Below, piece after piece: positions 60,094 through 64,000 of a DNA stretch of 64,000 nt (its first letter is position 1; every line of letters begins with the position of its first letter). The stretch is from Pseudisothecium myosuroides (lineage: Eukaryota > Streptophyta > Bryopsida > Hypnales > Lembophyllaceae). The notes beneath the pieces are model-generated. The model had not been told where the DNA came from, did no database searches, and worked only from the letters and a program-made list of their open reading frames with translations. Made by a program: the position numbers and the translations under genes. The stretch covers positions 45,723,724-45,787,723 of the forward strand of contig OX637287.1 in NCBI GenBank assembly GCA_951799445.1. The letters are read 5' to 3'.

Positions 60094-61370
60094 TTAACCC
60101 CTAAAGGACCGGGGTCATTTTTCTGCCAAAAAGCAGTGAAAACTGCCGTTTCAGCTGCGTTCATTGAGGAAAACAAAAAAATTACTTTTTTCGAAATATG
60201 ACCGTAGGATCTTGTACCTTACTTGTCTAAGAGGAAGTGGTAAAAATTTCATGAAGTTTGACCGTACGGATTGAGAGATATGAGCATTCAAAGTTGAGAA
60301 AAAAGTTTTTTTCCTTCATGCCCGAAAGTAATCCTTGTCTTTGACCATTGTTAGAGGAAAAAATTTGCTCTACACAAAGTTGAGCTTTAATTCCTAGAAG
60401 TAGTAGAGCAAGTTAGGTACGTGTGGGAAAAATTTCAAATCAATTGGAGACATGGAACATACTGGAAAAAAATTTGCAATGCCTGAGGCTATTGAAAGTT
60501 ACTTATGAACTAGGCAAAATTCAAAACATTATTTACATTTCAAAAACTCGAATTCTATGAATCCGAACGGTCAAAAGGTAAATATCGTGTTCTTATACCA
60601 TATAGGAAAAACCAAAAAATAGACAAAATTTATTTACACCACAAAAAAAAAAAATGAGTGAAGCCTAGTTTTATAGTAGGGTCTGCTGTAAAAAATGGGA
60701 GGAGCCCTGGCGAAGCCGGGTCGCTCCCAGCCTCCCTCTCCTTGGGAGGATTGGCAAGCCCCTACCAGAGGTGGGCGCAGCCCCCTGGCAAAGGAGCGGC
60801 CCCCTGCCTTCCCGCGGCAGCAGGCGGGTGGTAGGGCTGGCAGGCGGTGGCCGTGGCCTGCGCCACTTTGCCTGCACCGCTCTGCAGCGCTGCGGGGCTG
60901 GCAGGCAGGCAACCCTCCCCCCTGCCTTTCTCTACCAGGGCAGCAGGGCCGGGCTGGGCCTCCCTGCCAAGGCAACAGACCCGGAGGTCGCCCCCTCCCT
61001 GCGGCTTGCACATGCGCTGCCCAGTCCCTACCGGCAGTGCCCGCAGCGCCTATCAGGGAGGGCTACAATTTTTGACCCCTCCCCATGCTACCCGGCATGT
61101 TATTTTTCCTCCCAGCCCAACAATCAGTCAACTCAACGTGAGTGGCCACAGGCCTTGCCCTTTCTGCCCCTCCTCCCCCACTTTTGACAAAAAATGCCAT
61201 AACTTCTTGCCAGATGCTCCAAATCAAGAATTTTTTTTATCCGCAAGTAGCTCTCTTCATTCTGCACCTCCACAAAAAGTTTCAGAAAATGTTCAAAACG
61301 CAAACTCCTGTAGGTACATGCCCGAAATGGCATTTGTCCCCCGAAGGGACAATGGTCCTTTAGGGGTTAA
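60094..61370 (-). mobile_element. TTAA-family element, type A, inverted, with GC-rich insert
   Basis: Starts TTAACCCCTAAAGGACCGGG and ends GGTCCTTTAGGGGTTAA, 1,277 bp, TTAA on both sides. The interior is in the opposite orientation to other copies: 60180-60310 is the complement of the right part of the copy at 1951, and the CCCCGAAGGGAC block near the right end mirrors CCCTCGGGGGAC at the other copy's left end. The centre is replaced by a GC-rich segment (60690-61065). Confidence 0.85.
60690..61065. other. GC-rich segment inside a TTAA element
   Basis: About 370 bp of clearly GC-dominated sequence rich in GGCAGG/CCTGCC motifs, bounded by AT-rich element sequence. Several frames on both strands stay open (the longest starts with ATG at 60847), as expected from few A/T bases. 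No domain is recognisable in any, so coding is unproven. It may be captured DNA or an expanded GC-rich repeat. Confidence 0.7.
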
Positions 61371-61477
61371 GAGTTAAATTGCTACTACCTTTTTGCCTAC
61401 TCCCAACTTTGATTCCTTCTAAGGTTAATACAACTAATTGCAACCTCCACCTAATTGCATCATAATATATATTATAT

Positions 61478-61687
61478 GCAATTTCATTGAAAAGGCGGTA
61501 TTATGGCACCATTTTGACGATGTGCCATTTTGACCATCTAGGACATGTATAAAGTTCAAAATGGGCATTCTGGAACATCTAGGACAGTTGTAGATTTTAG
61601 AACGGGTGTTCTGATGTGTAAAAGTGCCAAAGTCAAGAATATGGCCATTTGAATGAAATTGGCCATAATACCCCGTCTTCATTTCAA
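61478..61687. mobile_element. Short MITE, TTCGTTA-ATTGGCGAT family, copy 3
   Basis: Left TGCAATTTCATTGAAAAGGC and GGTATTATGG pair with right CCATAATACC and CGTCTTCATTTC. The block GGTGTTCTGATGTGTAAAAG is shared with copy 2 apart from an indel. Internally, ATCTAGGACA is repeated about 38 bp apart. Confidence 0.65.
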
Positions 61688-61803
61688 AACCTAAATCTAT
61701 GGGCCGGGTTTCACTTTTTCTCTTATTCATATTAGTGACACAAATCTCACAAGACAAGAATGAATATTTTACATTCAGGTTCTGAAATAACGAGGAGCCT
61801 GTA

Positions 61804-61991
61804 TACAGTAGAACCTCTCTAAGTTGATAGAGTTGGGACCGGCCTGACACATTGAGTTAGAGAGGTTATTACATTAGGGAGGGTCATCATGTTCGTACGT
61901 GGTTCATACTGTTAAGTTGGGACCGGCAATCAATACTTCCTGACAACGCTTTATTGACTTAGAGGGGATAACTTAGAGAGGTTCTACTGTA
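61804..61991. mobile_element. Pogo/Emigrant-like MITE flanked by TA, second copy
   Basis: Terminal repeats CAGTAGAACCTCTCTAAGTT (61806-61825) and its exact complement (61970-61989), with TA duplicated outside (61804-61805, 61990-61991). Same terminus as the element at 1437 but a different interior, which contains AGTTGGGACCGGC twice. Confidence 0.9.
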
Positions 61992-62177
61992 CATTGCGAC
62001 ACTTGCAATTAGCTGGGATTGCAACCAGGTGTAGTCACCTAGCTTACTGTATCATTTCCAAAATGTATACTTGATTGCCTTTCACAAGGTCAGGCGCGCA
62101 GAACTGAGAGGGGAAGCGGTGTTACTGAAATCGACCGAATCGACATGTTCGAATCAATACTTGTAGCTAGTGCATGA

Positions 62178-62197
62178 ACACACACACACACACACAC
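62178..62197 (+). repeat. (AC)n microsatellite
   Basis: Ten perfect AC dinucleotides. Confidence 0.95.
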
Positions 62198-62281
62198 TTG
62201 TCGAAAACTTAACCTACTTTTTGAGACGCTGATTATTGCATACGGAAGTAAGGAAAATTAAAGTCAAGCAACAGTACTATC

Positions 62282-62476
62282 CTATTTATTTCTGCAAATT
62301 AAAGTATAGCAGGCCGGTCTGTCACAGTCACAGATAGTCTTGGGCGGCAATGCAAGCGGGGCGGTGGAGCAGATGCCTGGGCCAGGGCCGGAGGTGATGC
62401 CGAAGACTAGCTCGTGGGCGACGTTGCGTGCGCCAAGCTTTGAGATGGGCCGGGAATCTGGTTGCAACCATGGCAC
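62282..62476 (-). CDS. Possible short coding exon, unknown product
   Basis: A 64-codon frame in locally GC-rich DNA ends in a Cys-rich segment (CSTAPLALPPKTICDCDRPAC, seen from about residue 36 on) and the stop overlaps an AATAAA-type signal. It could be the last exon of a minus-strand gene with upstream exons I cannot find, or a chance opening. No family recognised. Confidence 0.2.
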   Translation of the reverse strand: MPWLQPDSRPISKLGARNVAHELVFGITSGPGPGICSTAPLALPPKTICDCDRPACYTLICRNK

Positions 62477-63778
62477 TGGTCGAACGGACCAACCAGATTC
62501 TTAGGTAAATTACTGAGGGAACTTACAAGAATTCGGAATAATATTATTGAAACATTTCTGTATCTTCCAATTCCGTTCAGTTCTCCAATTTCCCAATTCA
62601 GAAATAATTGGATCGCTTTTGTTAGCGTCGATCAGGTTTTCCAATCGATGTGTCATGCGTGTGGATTTTCAGAGTACGTGTATCGGAACCGAAACCCAAA
62701 TGCATAGTACCTGGGAGAACTGACCCCCTCATTGGAACTACTATTCACTATGTTACCGCCTATCAAGAGGACGCCAGCAAAAAATTGCCAATGTTTTTCA
62801 TTTATTTTTGGGTGCAAATGAAAGGATATAGTCATTGCAGAAATTCCCCATTTTTTTGTCATCAGGGTAAACACAGTAACTTCAGTTACCCCCCTTTTTT
62901 GCTGCGTGGCATCACCTCATTGGAAACTCAATTGGACAAGGCAAATTGTGTAATCTGCTCTCCACTAACATAAGTGCAAGTGATATTACATCTAGTGTAT
63001 AAAATCATTATTAATTATCCCCTAAATGACATTCACTTGCTCAAAAGGCAGGCCAAAGGGGAATCAAAAATCTCCTTGAAGCAAGGCATGAGTCTTATTG
63101 CTTGTCCAAAATTTGTGTGGTCAGGGTGTGCAAAAGTGAATAGTAGATAGCGTTTTGACTTTGCTGCCTAAATGTAGTGCTTGGCAAGCCATATTTACTT
63201 CAGAAGTACATCAGTAGTTTGAAACATTCCAAAAAAAATCAATTTTTTTTGTCTACGATTCTCTCAAAACCAAGCCCAAGGGGCTTAGCCTGTCGCTTAA
63301 GGGTTAAGCTTAAGTTAATCCATACAGAGGGATCGACGTTACAAAAAAGTATAATTATGTTGCTACAGTAGTCTCCACAGATCGAGTTACCATACTCAAG
63401 ATTAACCCCAGAACCCCGGCGTGGACGTTTAACATCCTTTTGAAGTATGAGAATTGTTGTGAGGGAAGTGAAACAACTATTTTTCATGCATATTTGCGTC
63501 TAATGTAGATAGCAGGTTCTAATGCAGACGCACACATCGAGATACACGTTGTGGGCGTGGTTTTCTTTACACAGGCGCTGTTGCTGTTGAAAAAAACGGT
63601 GCGATGAAGTGTTCGAGCTAGACACGGTGACACAAGGCATTTGATTTTCATAGCAAGACAACTTCCCGCAGAGAAAATTTTGGGTGGTACTATGGTCGAG
63701 TCTGTTCTCGTATTTCATTGGTGTTTAAGTCACTGCTAACCGAATGAACAGTCCTTGAGAGGCATATATTAGGATTTA
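62477..63778. other. Gene-free stretch
   Basis: Short frames without recognisable domains. A TTATCCCCTAAATGAC end near 63016 and a CGCTTAAGGGTTAA end near 63307 could border another TTAA element of about 290 bp, but the ends pair poorly. Confidence 0.45.
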
Positions 63779-63870
63779 TTTTTTTTTCTTTTTCTTTTTT
63801 GAAACAAACGGACAATTCCATTGATAGGTGAAATAGTACATTGAGAGCAAGGGAGCCAGTCCCCGGCGCG
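63779..63870 (-). mobile_element. 3' tail of a retroelement (minus strand), copy 3
   Basis: A T/C-rich head is followed by GAAACAAACGGACAATTCC, ATTGATAGGTG and GAGCCAGTCCCCGGCG, the same order of blocks as the copy at 5333. Confidence 0.55.
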
Positions 63871-64000
63871 AATTTTTTCATTTTCGAGGCATCAGGGTTT
63901 CAATTCACTTGTAGCTGCCCATGACTCTCAGATGTTGCAACACAGGCTTAACTTTACAATTGGCTATACTCTCACTGAATCCCAGGGGAGCAACTCCCAT

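Noticed and set aside
60634..61377. Six overlapping frames in the GC-rich block read as genes
   Set aside because: Frames are open on both strands because stop codons are rare in GC-rich DNA; none shows a known domain.
61434..61850. 138-codon minus-strand frame
   Set aside because: It spans a MITE (61478-61687) and runs into the next one, so the openness is coincidental.
63016..63308. Further TTAA-family element
   Set aside because: The proposed ends (TTATCCCCTAAATG and CGCTTAAGGGTTAA) pair poorly and the interior matches no other copy.
1..64000. CRISPR arrays, bacterial operons or phage genes
   Set aside because: Spliced plant genes and plant-type transposons dominate; the tandem repeats found lack the regular repeat-spacer pattern of CRISPR.
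1..64000. tRNA or rRNA genes
   Set aside because: I found no intact cloverleaf or rRNA segment; the only tRNA-like signal is the decayed SINE head at 47071.

Overview
The window is nuclear DNA of a land plant. It holds two well-supported spliced genes, both on the minus strand: an ISE2-type plastid DEVH-box RNA helicase (10354-18065, 18 exons, 1,243 codons plus stop) and a PIP1-class plasma-membrane aquaporin (24177-26682, 4 exons, 287 codons plus stop). All introns follow GT-AG and their phases join without a break. A plastid-targeted helicase, a PIP1 water channel, Arabidopsis-type telomere motifs and plant-style inverted-repeat elements point to Viridiplantae. The AT-rich intergenic DNA and modest introns would suit a bryophyte such as a moss, but that placement is inference.

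Layout. 1-6.6 kb is repeat-rich and gene-free. 6.6-7.0 kb is a nested foldback. 7.2-10.3 kb is more complex sequence with two short tandem arrays and no gene I can name. 10.35-18.07 kb is the helicase gene. 19.6-23 kb has a CT-rich stretch and a possible three-exon plus-strand gene of unknown function. 24.2-26.7 kb is the aquaporin. From about 27 kb to the end I recognise no conventional gene. That part is built of non-autonomous transposable elements, many nested in one another, with AT-rich filler; 50-53.7 kb is less AT-rich but also has no recognisable gene.

The main discovery candidate is an abundant family of roughly 0.9-1 kb elements with no long open frame. They begin TTAACCCCTAAAGGACC (or close variants) and end in the inverted equivalent GGTCCTTTAGGGGTTAA. 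The four bases TTAA lie outside the C/G run at both ends. In one copy both flanks read CTAA instead, which shows these four bases are the target duplication. TTAA targets and CCC-starting termini are the hallmark of piggyBac-type transposons. I count about a dozen copies or fragments, in two interior types (A and B), plus an 88-bp miniature, a hairpin derivative made from type B, and one copy carrying a GC-rich insert of about 370 bp. Several insertions can be unstacked exactly because the host copy resumes on the far side.

Other mobile DNA includes two TA-flanked pogo/Emigrant-like MITEs, a CACTA MITE with a 3-bp target duplication, a second CACTA-like MITE split by a TTAA element, three further inverted-repeat MITE families, a 60-bp-arm foldback, a candidate tRNA-derived SINE and three copies of a T-headed (minus-strand poly-A) retroelement tail. 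The two firm genes have no obvious functional link beyond adjacency.
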